Below, in pieces: positions 37,042 through 46,206 of a stretch of DNA of 64,000 nucleotides (the first letter of the stretch is position 1; each line of letters starts with the position of its first letter). The translations under genes were made by a program, and so were the position numbers. Source of the DNA: Pseudomonadales bacterium (GTDB taxonomy: Bacteria; Pseudomonadota; Gammaproteobacteria; Pseudomonadales; Pseudohongiellaceae); assembly GCA_023268635.1 (NCBI GenBank), contig JALQUB010000084.1, positions 34,272 to 98,271 of the forward strand, in the 5' to 3' direction. The notes under the pieces are model-generated. The model was not told where the DNA came from and searched no databases. It saw nothing but the letters and a program-made list of their open reading frames with translations.

Positions 37042-38219
37042 TGCTGATCCAGTTCTTCATGATACTGCGCAAGGAACGATTGCCCGTTTCTTTGACTGAG
37101 CTTTTTACGCTGCTTGAATGTCTGAAGCGAAATATTATCTTTGGAAACATCGATGATTTTTATCTGCTCTCGCGTATGTGTTTTGTGAAGGACGAAAAAA
37201 ATTTCGATAAATTCGATCGAGCGTTTTCCAAATATTTTGAAAATATTGAGAGACTCGACGAATTGACCTTAGCTGAAATTCCGAATGAGTGGCTTAGGAA
37301 AGAGCTTGAGTCAATGTTAAGCGATGAGGAAAAGTCGCGCATTGAGGCGTTGGGTGGTTTAGAGAAGCTCATGGAGGAATTTAAGAAGCGGCTGCAAGAG
37401 CAAGAAAAACGCCATCAGGGAGGTAACAAGTGGATAGGAACGGGGGGCACATCACCGTTCGGCGCTCATGGCTATAACCCAGAAGGAATTCGCATCGGTC
37501 AGGATGAGGGGCGTAACTCACGTGCCGTAAAAGTATGGGATAAGCGAAACTATCGCGACTTAGATGACTCAGTTGAAATTGGCACGCGTAATATTAAGAT
37601 GGCATTAAGACGATTGCGTAAGTTCGCTCGTACCGGGGCAGAGGACGAGCTCGATATTTCGGATACTATTTCTTCGACAGCTAGAAACGCAGGTTTACTT
37701 GATATCAAGATGGTGCCTGAGCGTCATAATTCAGTGAAAGTTCTAATATTCTTTGACGTGGGCGGTTCGATGGATCCGCATGTAAAACTATGTGAGGAAC
37801 TGTTTTCTGCTGCTCGCACCGAGTTTAAGCATCTAAAGTATTACTATTTCCATAATTTCATTTATGAATCTGTTTGGACTAAGAGTCACCGACGGCATGC
37901 AGAGACAACGTCGACTTTTGACATCATCAATAAATTTTCCAAAGACTATAAAGTCATATTCGTCGGTGATGCGACCATGGCTCCATATGAAATTACCCAC
38001 GTAGGCGGCAGCATTGAGCATTATAACGAAGAGGCTGGTGCGACTTGGTTTAAACGTATTAGCGAGCATTTCGAACACCTGGTCTGGATAAACCCTACGC
38101 CGAAAGAATACTGGGAACACAGCTATTCGATTGAAGTGGCGAGGGAGCTTAGCGAAAACAGGATGTACCCCCTAACGGTTAAAGGGCTTGAAGAAGCCAT
38201 GAAGCTGCTTACGAAGTAA
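37041..38219 (+). CDS. VWA domain-containing CoxE-like protein
   Basis: This is the 392-residue partner of the MoxR ATPase. The N-terminal half is helical and charged. The C-terminal von Willebrand A domain carries a metal-ion site DVGGSMD at 239-245, where the classic DxSxS is DxGxS, as is common in the CoxE family. KVLIFFDVGGS and KVIFVGDATMAPYEI mark its strands. No signal peptide is seen, so it is cytoplasmic. The start at 37041 overlaps the ATPase stop. Confidence 0.9.
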   Translation: MLIQFFMILRKERLPVSLTELFTLLECLKRNIIFGNIDDFYLLSRMCFVKDEKNFDKFDRAFSKYFENIERLDELTLAEIPNEWLRKELESMLSDEEKSRIEALGGLEKLMEEFKKRLQEQEKRHQGGNKWIGTGGTSPFGAHGYNPEGIRIGQDEGRNSRAVKVWDKRNYRDLDDSVEIGTRNIKMALRRLRKFARTGAEDELDISDTISSTARNAGLLDIKMVPERHNSVKVLIFFDVGGSMDPHVKLCEELFSAARTEFKHLKYYYFHNFIYESVWTKSHRRHAETTSTFDIINKFSKDYKVIFVGDATMAPYEITHVGGSIEHYNEEAGATWFKRISEHFEHLVWINPTPKEYWEHSYSIEVARELSENRMYPLTVKGLEEAMKLLTK

Positions 38220-38259
38220 CATGATTCTTAGTTACGAACTTCATTGATAGGTCTAGCAG

Positions 38260-41200
38260 ATGCAAGAAGTTACGAGTGATAACTCGCGCACTCGCTGGAT
38301 TCCGGCCAAAATTGAATACGCCCCTCAACTACCAGTCAGTGAGAAGGCGCCTGAAATTGTTAAGCTAATCCGAGACAATCAGGTCGTTGTGGTGGCGGGC
38401 GACACCGGTTCGGGCAAGACAACTCAGCTTCCTAAAATTTGCCTTGACGCCGGGCTTGGTCGAAAAGGGCTCATTGGACACACTCAACCCCGACGCCTAG
38501 CAGCAATAGCGGTCGCCGATCGTATTGCAGAAGAACTAGGCCCCATAGCAGCTCAGGGGGTTGGCTCTCAGATACGATTCGATGATCGCAGCGGACCAGA
38601 TACCTTTCTCAAATTAATGACTGATGGGATTCTGCTCGCCGAAATTCAGAATGATCCCGAGCTTAAGAAGTATGAAGTTATCATCATCGATGAAGCTCAC
38701 GAACGCTCGCTTAATATCGACTTTCTGCTCGGTTACTTACGAGAACTCATCAAAAGGCGAAAAGATCTAAAGCTGGTGATCACATCAGCAACAATTGATG
38801 TTGAGAAATTTTCTGAACATTTCGATGCGGCGCCAATTATCTCGGTAGAAGGAAGAACCTATCCGGTCGAAGTGAGATACAAGCCCATCGCCTCGCCCGA
38901 AGAGGGGGGTAGGCTCGATGATCCGCAATCGGAGGCAATCGTCTCTGCGATCCGCGAAATATTGCACCACGATGCTAAAAATCAGTCTAGTAGTGGGGAC
39001 ATACTTGTTTTCCTTCCTAGCGAGCGAGAGATACGTGATACCGCCGATATTTTGCGCCGTGCAAGGCTTGGTAATTTAGAAGTTCTACCCTTGTATGGTC
39101 GTCTACAGCATGCTGAGCAAGCACGCATATTCTCTGCACATCAAATTCGCCGCGTCGTATTGGCTACCAATGTCGCAGAGACATCGATAACTGTGCCTGG
39201 CATTAATTATGTTATCGATACGGGGACGGCAAGGATTAGTCGCTATAATCTACAAAGCAAGGTGCAGCGGCTACCAATTGAGCCAATATCTCAGGCTAGT
39301 GCCAACCAACGTAAAGGCCGTTGTGGCCGTATGGCCAACGGTATTTGTATTAGGCTCTATTCGGAGCAAGATTTTGAATCCAGGCCTGAATTCACTGATC
39401 CAGAGATTCTCCGCACTAATCTTGCCGCGGTTATTCTCAGGATGCTCTATTTAAAATTGGGGCGCGTTGATAGCTTCCCCTTTTTGGATATGCCGGAGAC
39501 TAAGGCGATCAATGAGGGGCATAAGCTGCTTCTTGAGCTGAACGCGATCACCACGGAGAGGCGTTTAACGTCGATCGGCCGTCAGATGGCAGTACTCCCC
39601 ATCGATCCAAAATACTCAAGGATGATCATCGAAGCGAATAAGCTTGGTGCATTGCGTGATGTGCTGGTTATTGTGAGTGGCTTGAGTATTCAGGATCCCA
39701 GAGAGAGTGGTACTCAAAATAAGCAGCTTGCAGCTGAAAAACATTCGGTTTACAAGCATCCAGATTCGGACTTCATGTCACTCGTACTGCTCTGGGAAAG
39801 TTATGAAAAGCAGAGGCAAGAGCTTTCTCAATCGTCGTTGCGTAAATATTGTAAAAAGCAATTTCTCTCGTTCATGCGTATGCGGGAGTGGAGAGAGGTG
39901 CACCGACAATTATTATTGAGTTGCCAGCGGCTGCGCTTTCGTAGTCTGCAAGGCGAGTCTGATTACAAGGCTGTTCACAAAAGCTTGCTCTCAGGCTCAC
40001 TTAATCAGATTGCGCGAAAGTCAGATGACAGGAGTTATCTCGGTACGCGGAATAAAAAACTCACGTTATTTGGCTCTTCTGTTCTTTCTCGATCCTCAGC
40101 AAAATGGATTGTTACCGGCGATCAAATAGAGACTTCTCAGATCTTCGCCACACAGGCGGCTAAAATTCAGCCAGACTGGGTTGTCGATGTAGCCTTGCAT
40201 TTGGTCAAGCGCGAGCTTTTTGATCCGCATTGGAGTCGCAAACGACAAGAGATAATGGCCTATGAAAAGGTGCATTTATTAGGATTGACCTTGGTCGAGC
40301 GCGCACTGGTTCGCTACGCACCGTTGGATCCCGTGGGTGCTAGAGCGCTGTTCATTCGTCATGGACTGGTCACCGGCGAGGCTGCTCGCGATCTTGATTT
40401 TTCGAAAAAAAATCGTGATCTCATTGCTCAGCTTGAGAAACTTGAGGATAAAATTCGTCGTCCTGATTTTTTATTGAGTGAACAACAGCAAATTGACTTT
40501 TTTGAGAGGATTTTGCCGGCCGATGTGAATTCGACCAGAGCACTAAAAAACTGGCTAGCGAAGCAAGGGGATAGGCATGGCTCGATGCTTACGCTGTCAG
40601 AATCAGATGTGCTTGATAGCTCAAGACTCCAAGATTCGCTCCACGATTTTCCCGACGCAGCTGCAATACACAGCAATGCGCTTAAAATAGATTACGTGTT
40701 TGACCCTGGGCAAGAGAGAGACGGGGCCACCATTGATGTACCTATAGCGTTGTTGGCTCAAATTACACCCGCAGATATCGATTGGGCAGTACCTGGTATC
40801 TTAAAAGAAAAATGTATCGCGCTTATCAAGGGGCTGCCTAAATCACAGCGGAAGAATTTCATTCCGGTGAGTGGTTTCGTGGAACAGCTTATGCCCCTAA
40901 TGGTTGCAGGTGCTGGTGATTTGTTCGATACCCTATGTTTAGCTATTAGAAAACTCAAAGGGATTTCTATAGATAGGAGCGCCTTTGAGTCTGTTGAGCT
41001 TCTACCTCATCTCCGTATAAAACTAAGAGTATGCGATTCTTCGGGGAGGGAAGTGGGCCTAGACTATTCGCTAACCCAGCTTCAACGAAAATTTTCCGAT
41101 TCGCTTTCAGTGTCATTGAATGCCCCTAAATCTCAGTCTCTTTCTAGTGACGAGAAGGGTGCGCATCCTGTTGAGCGGACCGGATTAACCGCGATGCCTA

Positions 41201-42048
41201 GTCAGTCCTTGCCCGTTAGCATGGAAGTGGGTGATGGAGCGATTAAATTGCAACGTTATCCTTGTCTCGTAGATGATGGGGATTCTGTCTCGGTTCAGCT
41301 CAGTGCGAGCCAATATGAGGCAGAGCGCTCCCACGCCCGAGGCGTTCTCAAGCTGCTCATGCTGCATAGTGTTCAGCAAAAAAACGCCCTTCGGAAACAG
41401 TTCGGTCGATTCGTCAAAACGCATGCTTTAAAGATCCCACCTGCTGTGGACGAGTTCATCGAGCAAGCGGTTTCGGCTTGTTATAAAGAGGCCGCTTCAG
41501 GCGAGGAGGGAAGTGTTCGTGCCGAAGTAGATTTCGATAAACTGTTGATGGCCGTGAAGCCTCGGCTAATGGTGAATGGCGATAAACTCGCCATGTTGCT
41601 AGAGCGCCTATTAGTGATGCGACTCACACTCAAGCGACAGTTAGGCGAGTTAAGATCTGCGCCTAAGTATCTTCTTCAGGACGTTGATGCGCAGTTAGAT
41701 TCGCTGTTCTCTCCCCGATTTCTAGAATTGTATGGTATTGCGCGATTGGGGGAATTTCCACGCTATCTCGAAGCCATTCGACTCAGATTGAGTAAAGCGC
41801 CCTTTATGGGGCCTCGTGATGAGCAAGACACAGCGCTCATACACAGTTATCAGGCGCGTTTACACACGATTGAGGAACATGTTCGTCAATTGGTAGTTAA
41901 CCAAAGAGCAGGCAATAATGCTGAGCTGAAGTGGATGATAGAGGAGTTTCGTGTCTCTGTTTTTGCCCAAAATTTGAAGGCTAAGATTCCAATTTCCCCT
42001 CAGCGATTGGAAAAGGCATTCCTCGCGGCGGAGAAAGGCGTAAACTAG
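38260..42048 (+). CDS. hrpA: ATP-dependent RNA helicase HrpA
   Basis: This is a DEAH-box helicase implicated in rescue of stalled, collided ribosomes in E. coli. The 1262 residues (E. coli 1300) include Walker A GDTGSGKT (47-54), DEAH (144-147), SATI in VITSATIDVEKF, TNVAETSITVPGI, and QRKGRCGRMANG. The HA2/OB modules and the large HrpA-specific DUF3418 C-terminal region follow. It lies 40 nt after the VWA gene. Confidence 0.95.
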   Translation: MQEVTSDNSRTRWIPAKIEYAPQLPVSEKAPEIVKLIRDNQVVVVAGDTGSGKTTQLPKICLDAGLGRKGLIGHTQPRRLAAIAVADRIAEELGPIAAQGVGSQIRFDDRSGPDTFLKLMTDGILLAEIQNDPELKKYEVIIIDEAHERSLNIDFLLGYLRELIKRRKDLKLVITSATIDVEKFSEHFDAAPIISVEGRTYPVEVRYKPIASPEEGGRLDDPQSEAIVSAIREILHHDAKNQSSSGDILVFLPSEREIRDTADILRRARLGNLEVLPLYGRLQHAEQARIFSAHQIRRVVLATNVAETSITVPGINYVIDTGTARISRYNLQSKVQRLPIEPISQASANQRKGRCGRMANGICIRLYSEQDFESRPEFTDPEILRTNLAAVILRMLYLKLGRVDSFPFLDMPETKAINEGHKLLLELNAITTERRLTSIGRQMAVLPIDPKYSRMIIEANKLGALRDVLVIVSGLSIQDPRESGTQNKQLAAEKHSVYKHPDSDFMSLVLLWESYEKQRQELSQSSLRKYCKKQFLSFMRMREWREVHRQLLLSCQRLRFRSLQGESDYKAVHKSLLSGSLNQIARKSDDRSYLGTRNKKLTLFGSSVLSRSSAKWIVTGDQIETSQIFATQAAKIQPDWVVDVALHLVKRELFDPHWSRKRQEIMAYEKVHLLGLTLVERALVRYAPLDPVGARALFIRHGLVTGEAARDLDFSKKNRDLIAQLEKLEDKIRRPDFLLSEQQQIDFFERILPADVNSTRALKNWLAKQGDRHGSMLTLSESDVLDSSRLQDSLHDFPDAAAIHSNALKIDYVFDPGQERDGATIDVPIALLAQITPADIDWAVPGILKEKCIALIKGLPKSQRKNFIPVSGFVEQLMPLMVAGAGDLFDTLCLAIRKLKGISIDRSAFESVELLPHLRIKLRVCDSSGREVGLDYSLTQLQRKFSDSLSVSLNAPKSQSLSSDEKGAHPVERTGLTAMPSQSLPVSMEVGDGAIKLQRYPCLVDDGDSVSVQLSASQYEAERSHARGVLKLLMLHSVQQKNALRKQFGRFVKTHALKIPPAVDEFIEQAVSACYKEAASGEEGSVRAEVDFDKLLMAVKPRLMVNGDKLAMLLERLLVMRLTLKRQLGELRSAPKYLLQDVDAQLDSLFSPRFLELYGIARLGEFPRYLEAIRLRLSKAPFMGPRDEQDTALIHSYQARLHTIEEHVRQLVVNQRAGNNAELKWMIEEFRVSVFAQNLKAKIPISPQRLEKAFLAAEKGVN

Positions 42049-42079
42049 GGCTATAGCGCAAACCTCAAGCAGTTTAATT

Positions 42080-42805
42080 ATGCGATTATTTTCGAATAGC
42101 AGTTATTTCAATGCTCGTGTTTCACAGGCGCGGAGTCGATTAGCGGTGCTTGTATTCAGTGCGCTGATGATATCTCCTAGCTTCGGCGACACTGACCCTT
42201 GGCGGCGTTCGAATGAAGTTGTTTTCCGTTGGAATGACTACTTCGATCAATTATTGGTTCGGCCGGCAGCCTTTGCGTATACCACGTTTCTCCCTCGCGC
42301 CGCCCAGCAGGGTATTGGAAATTTCTTCAGTAATATCGACGATGTGAATGTCCTGGCTAATGATCTTCTGCAATTAAAATTTCCGGAGGCCGTTAATGAC
42401 GGCGGTCGATTCTTATTAAATAGCACGGTAGGAATAGGCGGTTTTCTCGATATAGCTAGTGGGGTTGGCCTGCGAAAGAACGAAGAAGATTTCGGGCAAA
42501 CTCTCGCGACGTGGGGTGTTGGCTCCGGGCCTTATGTGATGTTGCCAATGTTCGGCGCCAGCACGGTGCGTGATTCATTCGGTCTTGTGTTAGATACGCT
42601 CTTTAACCCGATTCAATATCTTGAAGACGAACGTGCGCGAATAGGTCTCTTTATTTTAGATGAGACAGATTCACGTTCTGGCGTTCTGGCTTTGGACGAA
42701 TTAATTACCGGTGATCGCTATCTGTTTGTTCGAGAGGCCTATTTGCAACGCCGAGAATATTTGATCAACGACGGTGTGGTCGACGACCCTTTTGGCGATT
42801 TTTGA
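42080..42805 (+). CDS. mlaA: MlaA (VacJ) outer-membrane lipid-asymmetry protein, no lipobox
   Basis: This protein removes misplaced phospholipids from the outer leaflet and hands them to MlaC. The 241 residues have the family core: DPWRRSNEVVFRWNDYFD, NFFSNIDDVNVLANDLLQLK, GRFLLNSTVGIGGFLDIA, FGQTLATWGVGSGPYVMLP and GASTVRDSFG. MlaA is normally a lipoprotein. Here the signal peptide (VLVFSALMISPSFG) contains no cysteine, so it should be cut by signal peptidase I and would not be lipidated. It is alone here, without mlaBCDEF. Confidence 0.92.
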   Translation: MRLFSNSSYFNARVSQARSRLAVLVFSALMISPSFGDTDPWRRSNEVVFRWNDYFDQLLVRPAAFAYTTFLPRAAQQGIGNFFSNIDDVNVLANDLLQLKFPEAVNDGGRFLLNSTVGIGGFLDIASGVGLRKNEEDFGQTLATWGVGSGPYVMLPMFGASTVRDSFGLVLDTLFNPIQYLEDERARIGLFILDETDSRSGVLALDELITGDRYLFVREAYLQRREYLINDGVVDDPFGDF

Positions 42806-42902
42806 TATATAACGAGATAAACGTATTAAAATCATTAGGATACGGCTATTTCTTATTGCGAATTATTGAAGCCTTAAACGGCAAATCACAACTGCTAGTG
42901 GC

Positions 42903-42933
42903 TTGACTTTAGAGCTACTAGAAGTGCTTTAAT
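42903..42933 (+). promoter_or_regulatory. MerR/CueR-type metal-responsive promoter
   Basis: TTGACT (42903-42908) and TTTAAT (42928-42933) are separated by 19 bp, the over-long spacer that MerR-family activators correct by twisting DNA. The spacer holds an imperfect dyad (ACTTTAG...CTAGAAGT). It lies 28 nt before the first gene of the copper cluster. No merR/cueR gene is in the window, so the regulator would act in trans. The dyad is degenerate. Confidence 0.65.
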
Positions 42934-42961
42934 AAAAGTCTATTTTTTTCGCTGAGAACTC

Positions 42962-43336
42962 ATGTTGCGAAGAGCTCTAATAAATCTGCTTGTTCTATTT
43001 ATCCTAACGCCACTGAGCATCAACGCTTCAATAGGCAAGGCCATTGATGGTGGTGATCGCTTACAAGCGGACGAAGATTACATGACAATGTCGCACGCTG
43101 ATCATGGGTCATCGGATCAACTAGCCGATAGAAAGTCACACGATCCCGCTGTACATGATCACGATAGTTCAGGTTGTGAAGAGCATTGTTCTTCTTGCAG
43201 TAACCACTGTTCCAGTCTCGGAATAGTCACTTCCTCTCAACACCTAGTATGTACAGATCAGACCCTCGTAGCGGCATCCGCCGGGGTCGTCTGCGACCGC
43301 TTAGAACATCTCTTTAGACCCCCTATCTTCTCCTAA
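42962..43336 (+). CDS. His/Cys-rich small exported protein of the copper cluster
   Basis: This is a 124-residue protein that I cannot assign to a named family. It has an N-terminal signal peptide (LINLLVLFILTPLSINA) and a central region rich in His, Asp and Cys (MSHADHGSS, HDPAVHDHDSSGC, CEEHCSSCSNHC) that looks like a copper-binding segment. The position directly after the MerR-type promoter and before copA supports a role as a periplasmic copper-binding or sensor peptide. It resembles short proteins often found at the head of copper operons. A 138-nt gap with an AGGAG site precedes copA. Confidence 0.72.
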   Translation: MLRRALINLLVLFILTPLSINASIGKAIDGGDRLQADEDYMTMSHADHGSSDQLADRKSHDPAVHDHDSSGCEEHCSSCSNHCSSLGIVTSSQHLVCTDQTLVAASAGVVCDRLEHLFRPPIFS

Positions 43337-43474
43337 AAATTGATGATGAGCTTACTGTGCGCTGAGTTTTCTCTGCGTAGCCTGTATTTATGATTGTCGT
43401 CAATTCGCACCTCTTCGTATAACCGAGAATTAGGAAATAAATCGCCGATCATGAATATAAATTAGGAGTGCTTA

Positions 43475-45232
43475 ATGCAGTTTAAGAGCAGTCAAGAGAA
43501 TTTGTCTAAATCTTCATCGGATTCAAGCGTCGAGTCCAGGAGAGGGTTTATGAAGGGGCTCATTGCAGGAGGGGTGTTAGGAACGATTCCGTTGCCCCAG
43601 TCCAGCCTTGGTCAGTCTACCCCTGCGCATTATACGGAACCACCGGTGCTCACAGGAAAGACTTTCGACCTGACCATCGATAAAAAACCTGTCAATTTCA
43701 CCGGCGTCTCCAGAATGGCGACAGCTATTAACGGGAGTGTTCCCGGCCCAACTCTCCGCTGGAAGGAAGGCGATGTCATTACGATTAACGTAACCAATCG
43801 TTTATCTGAGCCTACTTCATTGCATTGGCATGGAATAATTTTGCCTTATACGATGGATGGCGTTCCCGGCCTCAGTTATGGAGGCATACAGCCAGGAGAG
43901 ACATTTCAATATCGATTTAAAGTGGAACAAAGTGGCACCTATTGGTATCACTCGCATTCAGGCTTCCAAGAAATGACAGGGATGTATGGTGCGATCATCA
44001 TTGATCCCATAGAGGAAGACGAGATCGAAGCGGATAGAGATCACGTCATACTTTTGTCTGAATGGACGGATGAGAACCCTCACCATGTTTTCCAGAAATT
44101 AAAAACGATGGGGCATCTGTATAACTTTAGCCAGCCGACCATGCCCGCGCTGCTTGACGACATTGCAAGCTATGGCCTACAAGCAGCGCTAAGCAAACGC
44201 TCGATGTTTAATGCCATGCGTATGAAGCCTACTGATCTTGCCGATCTGTCTGGAGAAACGCTCAGTTATCTAATGAATGGTGTTCCGCCAGACGCTAATG
44301 GAACCAGGGTTTTCTCGCCCGGCGAGAGAGTTCGTCTACGTATCGTCAATGGGGCTGGTAATACCTTCTTTGATTTCCGAATTCCTGGTCTTGCAATGAC
44401 TATCGTTCAAGTCGATGGTGTCAATGTGCATCCAGTTACAGTCGATGAGTTTAGGATCGGTCCAGGTGAAACTTACGATGCTGTCGTGAAACCAACTGAA
44501 CGAGCGTATACATTATTTGCCGAAACAATGGAGCGATCGGGGTACGCGCTTGGCACTCTAGCGGTTGATCGTGGGCTAGCATCGACTATCCCAGCTAGGC
44601 GAGAGGTTGAATGGCTTTCGATGACCGATATGATGGGAGATATGTCCTCGTCGGAGCACGATATGGAGGGAATGACTGCTTCCGGGCACGGCGGATCGAA
44701 TCAACCGCCAGTGCGCGCAATTCATGCGACGACTGAGTTCGGTCCTAGTACCGATATGAGAGTCGACACACCACGAACGAACCTCGATGATCCAGGAGTG
44801 GGATTGCGCAATGCTTCGCACCGTGTGCTCGTGCTTTCCGACTTGAAAGCTTTACATGGCGAATACGATCGTCGTGAAGTAGACCGAGAAATCGAACTTC
44901 ATTTAACCGGAAATATGGAGCGCTATAGCTGGTCCATCGATGGGCTCGAGTATGGTAAGTCGACTCCTGTTCATTTTAAACATGGTGAGAAAATCAGAGT
45001 GCATCTTCATAACGACACGATGATGACACACCCGATGCATCTTCATGGGATGTGGAGTGACCTCGAGGATGGTGAGGGTAACTTCCTGACGCGCCGCCAC
45101 ACGATCCCAGTTCAGCCAGCGCAGCGAATAAGTTTTACCGTGACTGCTGACGCGTTGGGAAGGTGGGCATGGCACTGCCACTTACTGTTACACATGGATG
45201 CAGGAATGTTCAGGGAGGTGGTCGTAGCATGA
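43475..45232 (+). CDS. copA: Periplasmic multicopper oxidase CopA (PcoA family)
   Basis: This enzyme oxidises Cu(I) or sequesters copper in the periplasm. The 585 residues start with a Tat signal (SRRGFMKGLIAGG) that exports the folded, metal-loaded enzyme. The copper sites are in LHWHGIIL, YWYHSHSGFQ, HPMHLHGMW and HCHLLLHMDAGM, so all type 1, 2 and 3 ligands are accounted for. A Met/His-rich insert (DMMGDMSSSEHDMEGM) near residue 390 is typical of CopA. It overlaps copB by 4 nt. Confidence 0.95.
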   Translation: MQFKSSQENLSKSSSDSSVESRRGFMKGLIAGGVLGTIPLPQSSLGQSTPAHYTEPPVLTGKTFDLTIDKKPVNFTGVSRMATAINGSVPGPTLRWKEGDVITINVTNRLSEPTSLHWHGIILPYTMDGVPGLSYGGIQPGETFQYRFKVEQSGTYWYHSHSGFQEMTGMYGAIIIDPIEEDEIEADRDHVILLSEWTDENPHHVFQKLKTMGHLYNFSQPTMPALLDDIASYGLQAALSKRSMFNAMRMKPTDLADLSGETLSYLMNGVPPDANGTRVFSPGERVRLRIVNGAGNTFFDFRIPGLAMTIVQVDGVNVHPVTVDEFRIGPGETYDAVVKPTERAYTLFAETMERSGYALGTLAVDRGLASTIPARREVEWLSMTDMMGDMSSSEHDMEGMTASGHGGSNQPPVRAIHATTEFGPSTDMRVDTPRTNLDDPGVGLRNASHRVLVLSDLKALHGEYDRREVDREIELHLTGNMERYSWSIDGLEYGKSTPVHFKHGEKIRVHLHNDTMMTHPMHLHGMWSDLEDGEGNFLTRRHTIPVQPAQRISFTVTADALGRWAWHCHLLLHMDAGMFREVVVA

Positions 45233-46188
45233 AATCGTTCATACAAAAAAGATCTGTATTCCTAACGACATTTTTCCTCACTTCTTTCATGACCGCCAGT
45301 CATGTATCGGCACAAGATCACTCGGCTCATGGTGGGGCGCCGCAGGAGCACTTAACGCACGAGGATGAGGAAGTGAGTACAATGCCTGAGCATTCTGCTC
45401 ATCCGCAAGCTATGCACATGGGGCATGAGGAAGGCGCTCCAATGTCTGAGTCTGACGGCATGCCAGCCCAGCCACGGGATCCCCATGCGTACTCTGATGG
45501 CTATACTCGGTTTGATGGGCCTTACTTATTACCGAAACATCAACGTAGGGATCTTGCAGATGAGTCTATATTGGCAGGACTTTGGGTAAATCGTCTAGAG
45601 ACTAGGCAGGGCTATGCTGAAGATTTTGAGGAGTTGGAGGGATACGCCTGGTTAGGAAATAGCTATAAAAGACTCATGCTGCGAACCAATATAGAGCGAA
45701 GGGATCACACTGTCGAAGAGTCAAAAACAGAACTGCTTTATTCGAGTGCTTTGACGCCTTTTTGGGATTTAGAGATAGGAGGGCGATATGACTTCGGGGA
45801 CTATGCGCACCGTGGATGGTTTGCACTGGGTTTATCTGGTCTTGCGCCATATTGGATAGAGTTAGGGGCTACCGCCTATGTGAATCCCGATGGTCATACT
45901 GCAGCGACGATGGAGGCGGAATACAATATGAATCTGACCCAGCGATTAGTATTGCAGCCAAGATTAGAACTAGACTTTTATGGCGACTCTGACCTCGAGG
46001 CGGGCCATGGCAAGGGTCTATCAAAGAGTGTAATGGGTTTCAGGCTAAGATATGACTACGATCGACAACTTTCACCTTATATCGGTTATGAGAGGGTGCA
46101 TAGGCACGGAGAAACCACTGGCGTCTTTGAACCATTTGGTCAGCATCGTGAAAGTCAGTGGATAGCAGGTTTTCGTTTTTGGCTTTGA
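45229..46188 (+). CDS. copB: Outer-membrane copper resistance protein CopB (PcoB family)
   Basis: This is an outer-membrane beta-barrel that acts with CopA in copper resistance. The 319 residues have a signal peptide (LTSFMTASHVSA). A His/Met-rich metal-binding stretch follows (about 25-75: DHSAHGG, HPQAMHMGHEEG). The barrel begins at DPHAYSDGYTRFDGP and ends with a terminal Leu preceded by aromatic residues (AGFRFWL), as outer-membrane barrels do. I chose the ATG at 45229, which overlaps the copA TGA, with GGGAGG upstream; an upstream in-frame start at 45163 lies inside copA. Confidence 0.93.
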   Translation: MKSFIQKRSVFLTTFFLTSFMTASHVSAQDHSAHGGAPQEHLTHEDEEVSTMPEHSAHPQAMHMGHEEGAPMSESDGMPAQPRDPHAYSDGYTRFDGPYLLPKHQRRDLADESILAGLWVNRLETRQGYAEDFEELEGYAWLGNSYKRLMLRTNIERRDHTVEESKTELLYSSALTPFWDLEIGGRYDFGDYAHRGWFALGLSGLAPYWIELGATAYVNPDGHTAATMEAEYNMNLTQRLVLQPRLELDFYGDSDLEAGHGKGLSKSVMGFRLRYDYDRQLSPYIGYERVHRHGETTGVFEPFGQHRESQWIAGFRFWL

Positions 46189-46206
46189 TGAGCTAAGGAG
46201 GAATGC

